DNA from: Trachelipus rathkii
Lineage: Eukaryota > Arthropoda > Malacostraca > Isopoda > Trachelipodidae
NCBI GenBank assembly: GCA_015478945.1
Contig: JABUQX010023025.1
Span: 1 to 20,000 of the forward strand
DNA length: 20,000 bases
Reading direction: 5' to 3'
Shown here in pieces: positions 1 through 8,825 of the stretch. How positions within the stretch are numbered: the stretch's first letter is position 1; each line of letters starts with the position of its first letter. Both the position numbers and the translations under genes were made by a program. The notes below the pieces were generated by a model. The model worked only from the letters and a program-made list of their open reading frames with translations. It was not told where the DNA came from and made no database searches.

Positions 1-840
1 GAAACGAAATCAGTTCCAGCTCGAAGCACACTCACTCAAAACTACGGGGGAAATAACATCCGGACTGAGCTCACTAAGCCTTTTCGGACGCAGATATATA
101 TATAAGTCTATTATATATTATTATAATATTTATTGGTGAAAAAGCATCCTCGACGTGATTATAAGTATATATAATATATATAATATATAAATATATATAT
201 CTCATTGATCTCAGAATCTACGTATATATACCCATTAGCACTCCGATTCATTAGCGAAATTAACTTATCACGGTGAGAATGATAAGCATAGAGATAATCC
301 TGAGATGAGAAGTATAAAACATAGGAGGAACGAAATGCCGGTAAACAGTTCCAGGGAGAATTAGATGAAAAAAAGGAGCCATAGAAGAGATTATTTAAGC
401 TCTCTTTCAGTATGTGAATTAGAGATTAGCCTCAACAGACCGTCAGACCGTAATAATAGAGAAGAGCAGACTTTACTAAAGTTATTAGAGAATCTTTAAT
501 GGAGCAAGAGGCAGAATTTTATCAAGTAAGGAGAGACCAAGAGATTAGAGCTATTATTCACGAGACACACTTTCTTTAGTGAAAGTGCGCTTAGCCCTGT
601 CGAATAATAAATAGCTCTGCAACGATGTCCTAGCAGAAGTAGGAAATTTAGAGTTAGAGTGATATGAGCGAACGAGAGTTTTTCCATGGCCAACGATAGG
701 CAATGTCATTCGCTCCTGGAAAATTGGAAGCGAGACACATTCGAGTCCCATCAGCAAACCAATCAAGATTTTTGTGGAGAAAAAACTAATATAGAGAATA
801 GAAGCACGAGAATATATTATATTTTTATAATGCAATTTAA
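1..840. other. Unassigned mixed-composition DNA
   Basis: A moderately AT-rich stretch with a (TA)n segment at about 100-240. Minus-strand frames (554-835, 496-693) lack recognisable domains. A short + strand stretch, about 474-575, reads as a charged helix-like segment (ESLMEQEAEFYQVRRDQEI) before a stop. No gene can be supported. Confidence 0.5.
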
Positions 841-1375
841 AAAATAATATAAATATTTTATATAATTAAATATATTAATAAATTATTTTATTTTTAAAAA
901 TAATTAAAATAGGTAAATTTTCAATATCAATTAGCTTTTTGATAATATAAATTTAAAATAAGAGATATAAATATAAAAACATAATAATACATAATATCAA
1001 TAAGTATACTAATATATAGGTAATAATAATTAATATAAAATCATAAAAATATATACTAATGAATAATAAATAAATATATTAAATATAATATAATACTTAA
1101 AAATATATTAATATTCAAAATAATACTCAGCAATTATATTTTAAAAAATAGTCCAGTATGAATTGTTTATTGATTCATAACCATATATATAATAAAGTAA
1201 TAAATTATAATTAAATATATATAATATATAGTAAATAATTATAAAATAAATATATATAAATAATAATAAATATATAAAAAAATTTGCAATTCAAAATTTC
1301 AATGGTAAGAATTATTTCTTATTCTAATAACTTAATATTATATATTAATATATATTATTATATTTTGTCATGAGT
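841..1375. repeat. AT-rich low-complexity DNA
   Basis: Almost only A and T, irregular TAATATAAAT words, no coding potential. Confidence 0.8.
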
Positions 1376-1935
1376 GGTTTAGTATAGAACATATTTAATA
1401 TAATCCCTATTTAGGAAATGGATCCCTAACCCTACCTTCTCACGTGGAGACTTAGATATCTCTCTCATTAATTCGTATTTTATTAATGGAAGAGATACCC
1501 TAATTATTCCTATGATACGTAAAGGGGCTTATCTAAAAGTAAACACTACTAAACTTAGGAGGTAATAAGGTTATTAGTTAGGTTATTTTTTTTTTTTTTT
1601 TTTTTTTTTATTTATTTTTATTTATTATATATTAATAAATCGGTTAGCAAACAAAATTATGTATCAGTCAGCTATAGGGCATCATATAATAAAGCCTATC
1701 TTGATTACTCTCGTAACTTGTATCAACTTATATAACACCCATAGATCGTATAAACTAGTGCTAACTTGTATTTGTACTTAATGTACCTAACTTGAACCAT
1801 TTATGTAATTATATCTATATGTATTTTGTATGTCAACATTGAAAAATATGCAAAATTGATATCATGTGCAAGTACTTTGGAGCCTTTAAATGTGCCAATT
1901 TTTTTCTTTTCGATTTTTACAGTTTTTCCTACTTA
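1376..1935. other. More complex island with a poly(T) run
   Basis: Contains GGATCCCTAACCCTACC at about 1421-1437, a T run at about 1587-1609, and a segment rich in ACTTGTA and GTACTT words (about 1715-1880) that resembles 3189-3350. No gene recognised. Confidence 0.5.
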
Positions 1936-3696
1936 TTGGATATTTATATTAATTTCTTAAAAATATATATATAATAATATAAATATACATACCTATTTCT
2001 AAATAATTTTATTAAATAAGAATATAGAAGTATATATTATATATATAATAATATTACAATTAAATACTCTTGTACATCTTATCATTTAATATTAATATAT
2101 AGTAATTCAATGATAATATATCTAGCTATATAGTATAATAAAATCTATTAATTAATATATAGTACAACTATAGTATTCTAAGTACTAATATTAAGACTTA
2201 TAAATATATTTAATTATATATATAGTATAGTAAATATAGTATTATATATATTACATAGTATATTATATGTATAGTATATAAAATAATAATACTAATTATT
2301 ATATAGATATAACACATCACTAATAATATTCTACTATATTATAGTATTATATATTAAATAAAATAATATAACTACACATCATATATATATTATATAGTAA
2401 TATATTATATAATATATATAACACACGGTAATATAATATACCACACCACACATATATAATATATAATATCTCATAATTATAATATAATATATAAGATCTA
2501 AACTACATCAATATATACACACTATATGTATATAAGTAAATCAGTATAATATATATATATATATATCCTTATTATATATTAATATAATTTTGTATATATA
2601 TTTAATATTAATATATTTAATATAATATATACTGTACATATATCTATATTCTATATATCTATATATTATAAATATATATATAATATATATAATAAGTAAT
2701 ATATATATCTATATATATATATTACGATATAATAATATATATAATATATATAATATAATATAAATATACTACAATAAGTTAATCAAAAAAGGTCTTATAT
2801 AATAGTATACTCATACACATCATATACTATATATAATATTACTAAGACACATATTATATATAATATTAGGGTTTCCAATTAAAATAGCATGTATTAACAC
2901 ACAAGGGTGCCTTTGAGGCCATATATAGGCTATGTAATTGTATATATTATATATTATATAATCACAATACATTATATATAATATATATCATATATATATA
3001 ATACTATAATATATATATAATATAATACTAAAGTATAATATAATTATATGATATATATATATATATATTATATGTATTATAATATATATATATATATATA
3101 CCACAACTATAATAATGATATATATAATACTATATATATATAATATAGTTATATATATATATATTATATAGTATATAACCTATATACGGTCAAGCTTTCA
3201 TAAAGTACTTTTTACTTGTATTTTGTACTTGATCCCATGTACTGAACAATCATCAAATACACTTGAGAACATCTGCAAATCTCTGTATTTGTACATTTAC
3301 TGTGTATTGACACATTCTAATTTTGTTACTTGTTCTTGTACTACGACCATATATATCAAACACCAAGCGATGTGTAAGTAGAATATATTATATATTATAT
3401 ATACGCGGACCACACAATTAGTGCCACGATTATAATATATAATATATATATTAGTCTTGCAACGTATATATTATATAGTAATATATATTATATATAGTAA
3501 TATATTTATACTATATACATCACTATATATATATATATAATAACTATATTATATAGATAGGTATAATATAGTATACATAGTATAATAATATAGTATATAT
3601 TTAGTAATATACCGTGCATACAACCATATAATATATTATATTACTAACATATATATATAATATACGTATATATATTATAGTATATGTAGAAAATTA
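1936..3696. repeat. (TA)n-rich DNA flanking the left end
   Basis: Irregular TATATA arrays, broken by short islands at about 2867-2935 and 3183-3380. The second holds ACTTGTATTTTGTACTTGAT and related words. It forms the left flank of the Polinton insertion. Confidence 0.85.
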
Positions 3697-4034
3697 AGTA
3701 GTAAGGGAGTAAAATTTCGGACACGCGGTCCATATTTGACCACCCTGACCTTGACCTTTTTTTGACCTTTTTTTGACCCAAATTTTTTACTGCCCTTGAC
3801 CTTTTGTTGAGGCTCGAAAGTTTTTAACCTGACCTTGTCTACCTTTTTGGGCACCTATGCCTTTTTTGCGGCACTAGACCTTTTTTCGACCACGTACCGC
3901 TTTGTCTTGCCATGGTCAATTTGGCCCCACGGATGTGCCCGTTTTTGGTCGAATCCCTAGATTTTTTTGGCAACCCTAATTATTTTTTACCGGCACCGTT
4001 GTCAGCGACTCTGGTGCACTGTGGAGCAATTTTG

Positions 4035-4083
4035 GCGCCCTTTCGAAGGGCGCGGCCAAACGGTATGCGTAACGCAAACCGTT
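4035..4083. repeat. Two adjacent GC-rich hairpins (left arm)
   Basis: The first hairpin is 4035-4053, stem GCGCCC/GGGCGC around TTTCGAA. The second is 4059-4083, stem AACGGT/ACCGTT with an inner TGCG/CGCA. The right arm has the pair at 18259-18305. They stand out in otherwise AT-rich DNA. Confidence 0.7.
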
Positions 4084-4564
4084 CGGGTGTAGCGTATTGC
4101 CCCCTCTCTATTATTTACGCCCCCGAAGTTTTTGCATTCATGTCAATTTTTGCCGCACGGTAATTTTTGATCTCTTTAGCGGTCTTAGCCCCATATTTTG
4201 ATTGTCTGTAACCTTTTTTTTGTCCTTCACCCCTTTTGCTACACAAAGTTTGACAGATACCATGGGTCAATTTTGCCCGCGTCACGGTAATTTTTTTGTC
4301 CTTCATGGGTCAAATACCATGGGTCAATTTTTGACCCACGGTAATTTTTGTCCTTGCCTTTAGGGGCTTAGCCCTTTGGATTTATTGTATGTCTTAACCT
4401 TGCTTTGAACCATCGATAAATAAATTCCTCAGTATCAATGACGCAAAAATAAAAATGGTCATTTTGTTGGCCCACTGCTAATTTTTACCCTCACTTGTGG
4501 CCTCACTGCGTCACATATTCGTTCCTAACTATTGAAACGTATGTAATCTGGATCTATCTAACTT

Positions 4565-4610
4565 GAACAACACACCCACACCCATCCACACACATCACAC
4601 ACACACACTT
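4565..4610. repeat. (CA)n microsatellite in left arm
   Basis: Interrupted CA/CCA repeats. The right arm has a (GT)n tract at 17776-17825 at the corresponding place, so the microsatellite belongs to the TIR. Confidence 0.85.
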
Positions 4611-5050
4611 ATAAATGAGGTGCAGACTCCTTTGGCTTGCACACCATACGTATGACACTTAACATTTACGACATGGATCACTTACATTTACATGTTCTTA
4701 TTAACACGTCAAACACAGTGCGACCAACATTGTCCCTTTTGCGGTCTTTCCATGGTCAATTTTGGCCCACCTCTATTTTAGGCCATCCCAATTTTTTCTT
4801 GGCAGCCCTAATTTTTCTGCGCCAACCTTTGTTTCTAAGATGCGGGTAACTATTGATGCCTCGACATTATTGATGTTGAGAGCCAGCCTAACTTTTGAAT
4901 TGCCCTCCACTGTCAACTATTAAGTGGGCTTCCCAATCACCATACCTACTCTACATCAGTATTATCTCACCCAAAACACCCCAACACAAACAGCCAGTAA
5001 GGAGTATCTAGTGATGTTTTCTTATTTTAAGTGTTCGAAAGGTAATCTAT

Positions 5051-5197
5051 GAGTGCCAGGTGAGTGCAGGTGAGTGCAAGTGAGTGCCAATGAAGTGCCT
5101 AATGAGTGGCCAATCTCGAAGGTGCAATGAAGTGCCAACGTGATGCCGGCACATATGCCAATGAGTGCCAACCTAGTGCCTATAGCTGAGTGCGCAC
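5051..5197 (-). repeat. Short tandem array, unit about TGAGTGCCAA (left arm)
   Basis: Degenerate tandem units such as GAGTGCCAGG, GAGTGCAGGT and GAGTGCCAAT. The reverse-complement array TTGGCACTCA occurs at 17343-17480, and a two-unit stub is in the internal copy at about 8250-8283. Confidence 0.85.
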
Positions 5198-5415
5198 TTT
5201 TACACACCATAATCAATAAAAATTCCTGAAGCCTACGAATAGCCTAATATGGTATCTACCACCATAGGTTATAAGGTATGAGGAATCGATCGGTGTATAT
5301 TACAAATGTGCTAGGATGCTTTCTTCTATGAGTTAGTATTTTTCTAACACTTATAGCATGCCAGAATATATATCTAAAGACATCATTTGAGACAGTGAGC
5401 GCTGCAAACGTTTCT

Positions 5416-5610
5416 AGAGTCCGCGTCCGCAGGCACCCACCACACACCACCAGCGCGTGCGCCCGCAGGCCAATACTTACCGCCGCCCAGAAACACACAA
5501 CAAACAATACACACACACCAAAAACACAAAAAAAAAAAAAAAACACTCCCCCTGCGTACCCCGACCCGCGTGCGTTCCGCAAAGCGCAATATTAACCTGC
5601 GCGAACGAAA
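5416..5610 (-). repeat. CpG-rich TIR island (left copy), interrupted
   Basis: CpG-dense DNA (GAGTCCGCGTCCGC at its outer edge, TGCGCGAACG at its inner edge) split by a CA- and A-rich stretch at about 5437-5550. It is homologous to 7815-8030 and 16977-17140. It could be promoter- or origin-like DNA, but no promoter motif was recognised. Confidence 0.6.
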
Positions 5611-5784
5611 GAATATGATATCAATGGTAAGACTATCAAAGATTTCTTTTCAATATATACTATGAAGTAAATTCATTTTTACTAACAATCGTACGGAATT
5701 TATTAAAAACATATACTTAACATACCTTATAAGCAGTAAATCAGTTAAATCAGTAGAGTTGATTACCCTCGTAACACAGGGATT

Positions 5785-5915
5785 ATAGTAGTCTTTTGTT
5801 TTGCTGCTTTACTAGCTTTATACTTTCTGCTTTAACTAGCTTTAAACTTTCTGCTTTACTACTTTATTAAACTTCTGCTTTACAGCTGCTTTTAACTTTT
5901 CTGTCTTTAAACGTT
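5785..5915 (-). repeat. AGC-type minisatellite (left copy)
   Basis: Repeats of the type TTTCTGCTTTAACTAGC and CTGCTTTACT. The reverse complement corresponds to the AAAGCAGTAAAGCAGAAAGTT units at 7492-7600 and 16432-16750. Confidence 0.8.
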
Positions 5916-5944
5916 TAACTCAGATTTATAGTAAGAAAATAATC

Positions 5945-6034
5945 AAAATAATAAAAAAAAAAAAAACAAAAATAAAAAAAAAAAATAATAACTTTTTAAT
6001 ATTTATAAAATATAAAAAATATAGAAATAAAAAA

Positions 6035-6129
<95 letters not shown>

Positions 6130-6258
6130 AAAGAAAACACACAAAGTTGCAATAAAAAGACTAAAAAAAAAAAAAAAAAAGAGGTTATCTGGGCTACAAA
6201 AAAAAAAAAAAAAAATAAAAAAAAAAAAAAAAAAAACATCTTAAAAAAAAAAAAAAAA

Positions 6259-6303
<45 letters not shown>

Positions 6304-6309
6304 AGATAA

Positions 6310-6366
<57 letters not shown>

Positions 6367-6370
6367 AAAG
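5945..6370. repeat. Interrupted poly(A) tract
   Basis: Several A homopolymers, including an uninterrupted run of more than 80 A at about 6040-6127, separated by single T or G or by short words such as GAGGTTATCTGGGCTAC. Poly-phenylalanine frames on the other strand are an effect of composition. Homopolymers this long are prone to assembly error, so the true length is uncertain. Confidence 0.9.
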
Positions 6371-6449
6371 ACAATATTAAACATGATAAAAAAAACCGGG
6401 ATCAAAATATAAGATTATTCATCTTCCGTGACATTAATAATAAAACAAG

Positions 6450-7150
6450 TTAATCGCTTTCCCCACGCCCCACCCACACCAAAGGCATGCCCTCGCATTC
6501 AACCCCTAAATCCCGCGTGGTTCTACAAAAAACAATAAAAAACCCCTCAGAAACACAAGCGCCGAACCGGACGAATGGCGAAACCTGTACAACAGCCACT
6601 CCCCCACCCACCCCCGCCCACACACCGATAACCCCCCCCCCAAATAAAATAACACCCAAAAAAACACAAACCACCCCACCCCTAAAAAAAATTTCCCCCC
6701 GGCCGGGCGCATCTTTTCTCCAATCTTTTGTTCCCAGCCTGTGCCAGAAAAAAAAACAAAAAATACCAATGAAAACAAAACCAAAAAAAAAAAAAACCCC
6801 ACAACCTCAGTTCCCTGTCTTAATGTTACATTTCGACATCACCAAAAAAAAAAATATGCCTCTATGTCCTCACACCCCCATCCTCAGAAAATCATAACTC
6901 ACACCGCGCTTCCCTCCCTCCACCCCTTTCTCCGGCCCGCCCCTTACCCACCACACACACCACCCCAAAACAAAATAATAAATCCTCCCCTCCGCACATG
7001 GGACGCTTCCCTTGGGGCTAGAAACAATAGCAAATAGTTAACACAAACACACAGCAAACACACACACCCAAACCAACACCACACAAAAAAAAGATACATG
7101 AAGTCAAAAATAAAAATAACCGCACAACACAAAAAAATAGAAAGTAAATA
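6450..7150. repeat. A/C-rich low-complexity region
   Basis: The + strand is mostly A and C with very little G: CCACCC, CACACA and CCCCCAAA blocks mixed with A runs. Two + frames stay open for 98-136 codons because of this bias. They show no domain, only Pro/Thr/Lys-rich composition. Not considered coding. Confidence 0.75.
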
Positions 7151-7429
7151 AAAAAAAAAAATTAATGAATACAAGCTAGAAAAAGATAGAGAAGTAGCGG
7201 GGGATGAGGGAAGGTAAACACCACCACCATCCTCAGTAGATAATGATATAATTGATTTAATTACGAGTGTAAGCAGTAAAATATACTGTTTAAAAATAAA
7301 ATTACGGGTACAATTTTATATTAAAATAAAATTAAAATAAATTAACAGAAAAAGACTGCTGTGTGTTTTTATCTTTCCCAGATTACAAATAAAAACATCA
7401 AGATAAAAAAATAATGAAATAACTAATCA
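7151..7429. other. AT-rich interval, no gene recognised
   Basis: Mixed AT-rich sequence between the A/C-rich block and the internal TIR copy. Only short open stretches occur, for example one about 17 codons long beginning near 7163. Nothing recognisable. Confidence 0.5.
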
Positions 7430-7491
7430 AGAAAGTATTAAAAAAAAATAAAAATATAAAAGAACGATAATGTTAATGATTGGAGTTAAAA

Positions 7492-7600
7492 ACGAGTAAA
7501 GCAGAAAGAGTTAATAGCAGTAAAGCAGAAAGTTAAAGCAGTACGAAAGCAGAATAGTTAAGCTAAACCTAGAAAAGTTAGACTAGGCAGTAAAGCAGTA
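7492..7600 (+). repeat. AGC minisatellite (internal copy)
   Basis: Units resembling AGCAGTAAAGCAGAAAGTTA, with indels. Same family as 5785-5915 and 16432-16750. Confidence 0.85.
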
Positions 7601-7623
7601 AAAAAGCATAACTAGATCCCCTT

Positions 7624-7645
7624 GGTGTTTAGGTAAATAAACACC
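7624..7645. repeat. 8-bp hairpin in the minisatellite spacer
   Basis: GGTGTTTA/TAAACACC stem with loop GGTAAA, just after GATCCCCTT. The other TIR copies hold different but still self-complementary bases at this place. Confidence 0.6.
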
Positions 7646-7814
7646 TCTTGAGATTTTACTGATTTACTGCTTAAGGGTATGTAAATATATGTTTTTAAAT
7701 AATAATTTTCGGTACAATTGTAAGGGAAAGAGATGAATGACTCAATAAGTATATTGTTGAAAAAGAAAATCCTGAAATAGTTACATTGATTATCATATTT
7801 TTTCGTTCGCGCAG

Positions 7815-8030
7815 TAATATGGCGTCTGCGGACGCACCGCGGCGGCGGGTTACGCGCGGGGATATGGCTCTGCGGCGCTACGCGCGTGCGAGACCTAAAA
7901 TAAACGAATGAAACGATAGAAATAAATTAAAATAAAAAAAAAAGAAATAAAAATAATATGCGCCTGCGGGCGCACGCGGCGGCGGTTTCGCGGAGGGCTG
8001 ACCATGCGGAGCGGGACTTCTGAACGTTTT
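7815..8030 (+). repeat. CpG-rich TIR island (internal copy), interrupted
   Basis: Two CpG-dense halves (7815-7890 and 7958-8030; GCGTCTGCGGACGCACCGCG and GCGGGCGCACGCGGCGG) separated by A-rich DNA. Homologous to 5416-5610 and 16977-17140. Confidence 0.6.
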
Positions 8031-8283
8031 GCGCACTGTCTCAATGTGTAGCGTCTTTTAGATTATATATCTGCCACATGCTATAAGGTAGAAAAAAATA
8101 ATCTCATAGTAGGAACATTTCCTCGCATACTTGTAGTACAACCATTCGATTCCTCATAACCGTTATAACTAGGGTAGATACCATATAGTGGCTATTTCTA
8201 TTGCTCAGGGGAGGCTAGAAAAGGCCTTGAAAAAAGTAGGCACTCATCAGTTGGCAACTATGTGGCACTCTATTAAATGGTTC

Positions 8284-8525
8284 TTCACACAAAACGCCCT
8301 TTTTTATTCCCAATGTTTCTGCCGTGACAGGACTATCACTGATCAAAGTATGCTGCATCGTAGATTCATTTTCAAATCGGTACCCCTTATTATTATTAAT
8401 GTTATATTTTCCTAAAAATTTAAGTATTTTAATTTTCAATTTTGCTCATTTGAACTTTAATAAAATAAATAACAATAAAATCGAAAAATAAAATACTAAA
8501 AATAATAATAAAAAATAATAATAAT
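8284..8525. other. Unassigned interval after the internal TIR copy
   Basis: TIR similarity ends here. The minus strand stays open across 8215-8439 (74 codons). Its middle part has mixed, protein-like composition, including TLGIKKGVLCEEPFNR, but matches nothing I recognise, and its C-terminal part runs into the TIR copy. The rest is AT-rich. It could be the edge of another mobile element. Confidence 0.4.
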
Positions 8526-8633
8526 CCCCCCACCCACCACCCCCACCCCCACCCCCACCCCCCCCCCCCCCCCCACAACCCCAACCCCACACCCCACACC
8601 GCCCCACCCCCACAACCACACCCACCACACATT
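8526..8633. repeat. C-rich block (G-rich on minus strand)
   Basis: CCCCCACCCCCA-type repeats and a long C run at about 8556-8573, followed by CCCCACACC and CCACA words. The minus strand has many closely spaced runs of three or more G, which fits G-quadruplex potential. Confidence 0.85.
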
Positions 8634-8637
8634 TTGT

Positions 8638-8681
8638 GCCTTTTTTTTGCTTTTCTTTTATTTTTTTTTTTTTTTTTTTTT

Positions 8682-8733
<52 letters not shown>

Positions 8734-8825
8734 CTTTCTTCTTTTGTTTTTTCTTTTTTGTTTCTTTTTTTTTTTTTTTTTATTTTTTTTTTTTTTTTGT
8801 TTTTTCTTTTTGTTTGTCTGTTTTT
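8638..8825. repeat. Interrupted poly(T) tract
   Basis: T homopolymers broken by C, A or G. It is opposite in orientation to the poly(A) tract at 5945-6370. Frames of polyphenylalanine arise from it and are not genes. Confidence 0.9.

Larger units (their letters stand above)
3911..4772. repeat. Five dispersed palindromes, core GGGTCAA/TTGACCC (left arm)
   Basis: Copies lie at about 3911-3932, 4141-4160, 4260-4286, 4317-4341 and 4750-4772. The general form is CCATGGGTCAATTTTGACCC followed by ACGG. The clearest is 4321-4337, a perfect 7-bp stem GGGTCAA/TTGACCC with a TTT loop. Several are followed by GTAATTTTT and TTGTCCTT. Five counterparts occur in the right arm in the same order. Confidence 0.7.
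3697..5945 (-). repeat. Left terminal inverted repeat of the Polinton
   Basis: This arm matches the reverse complement of 16340-18580. It starts at AGTAGTA in (TA)n DNA and runs through GACCTTGACC-type direct repeats, five palindromes, two hairpins, a CA tract, a GTGCC array, a CpG-dense island and an AGC minisatellite, all in the same order as the other arm. Many small indels separate the copies. In the CpG island this copy alone carries a CA/A-rich stretch (about 5437-5550). The inner edge dissolves into A-rich DNA near 5945. In protein-primed replicons the TIR ends are replication origins; whether that holds here is inference. No open frame in this arm resembles a known protein. Confidence 0.85.
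7430..8283 (+). repeat. Internal partial copy of the inner TIR (same orientation as right arm)
   Basis: Matches the right arm from the A-rich DNA before the minisatellite (near 16365) through the minisatellite, spacer hairpin, CpG island, the ACTGTCTCAA block, the CCATTCGATTCCTCATA block and the first TTGGCAACTA/GGCACTC units, then stops. The outer half of the TIR (palindromes, GT tract, AGTAGTA end) is absent. With the left arm it forms an inverted pair around about 1.5 kb of A/C-rich DNA. It could be a truncated end of a second element, an internal rearrangement or an assembly duplication. Confidence 0.8.

Noticed and set aside
496..835. Two overlapping minus-strand frames of 65 and 93 codons
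   Set aside because: No recognisable domain, they overlap each other, and the longer starts in AT-rich DNA. Likely chance frames.
3912..4163. 83-codon + frame in the left arm and 84-codon minus frame at 18053-18307
   Set aside because: They cover palindromes and hairpins of the TIR, have no recognisable domain, and the two arms do not preserve the same product.
5051..5197. Regular short repeats that could suggest a CRISPR-like array
   Set aside because: Units are about 10 bases, directly adjacent with no unique spacers, and the genome is eukaryotic.
5926..6374. Minus-strand polyphenylalanine frames
   Set aside because: Direct translation of poly(A) on the + strand read in reverse.
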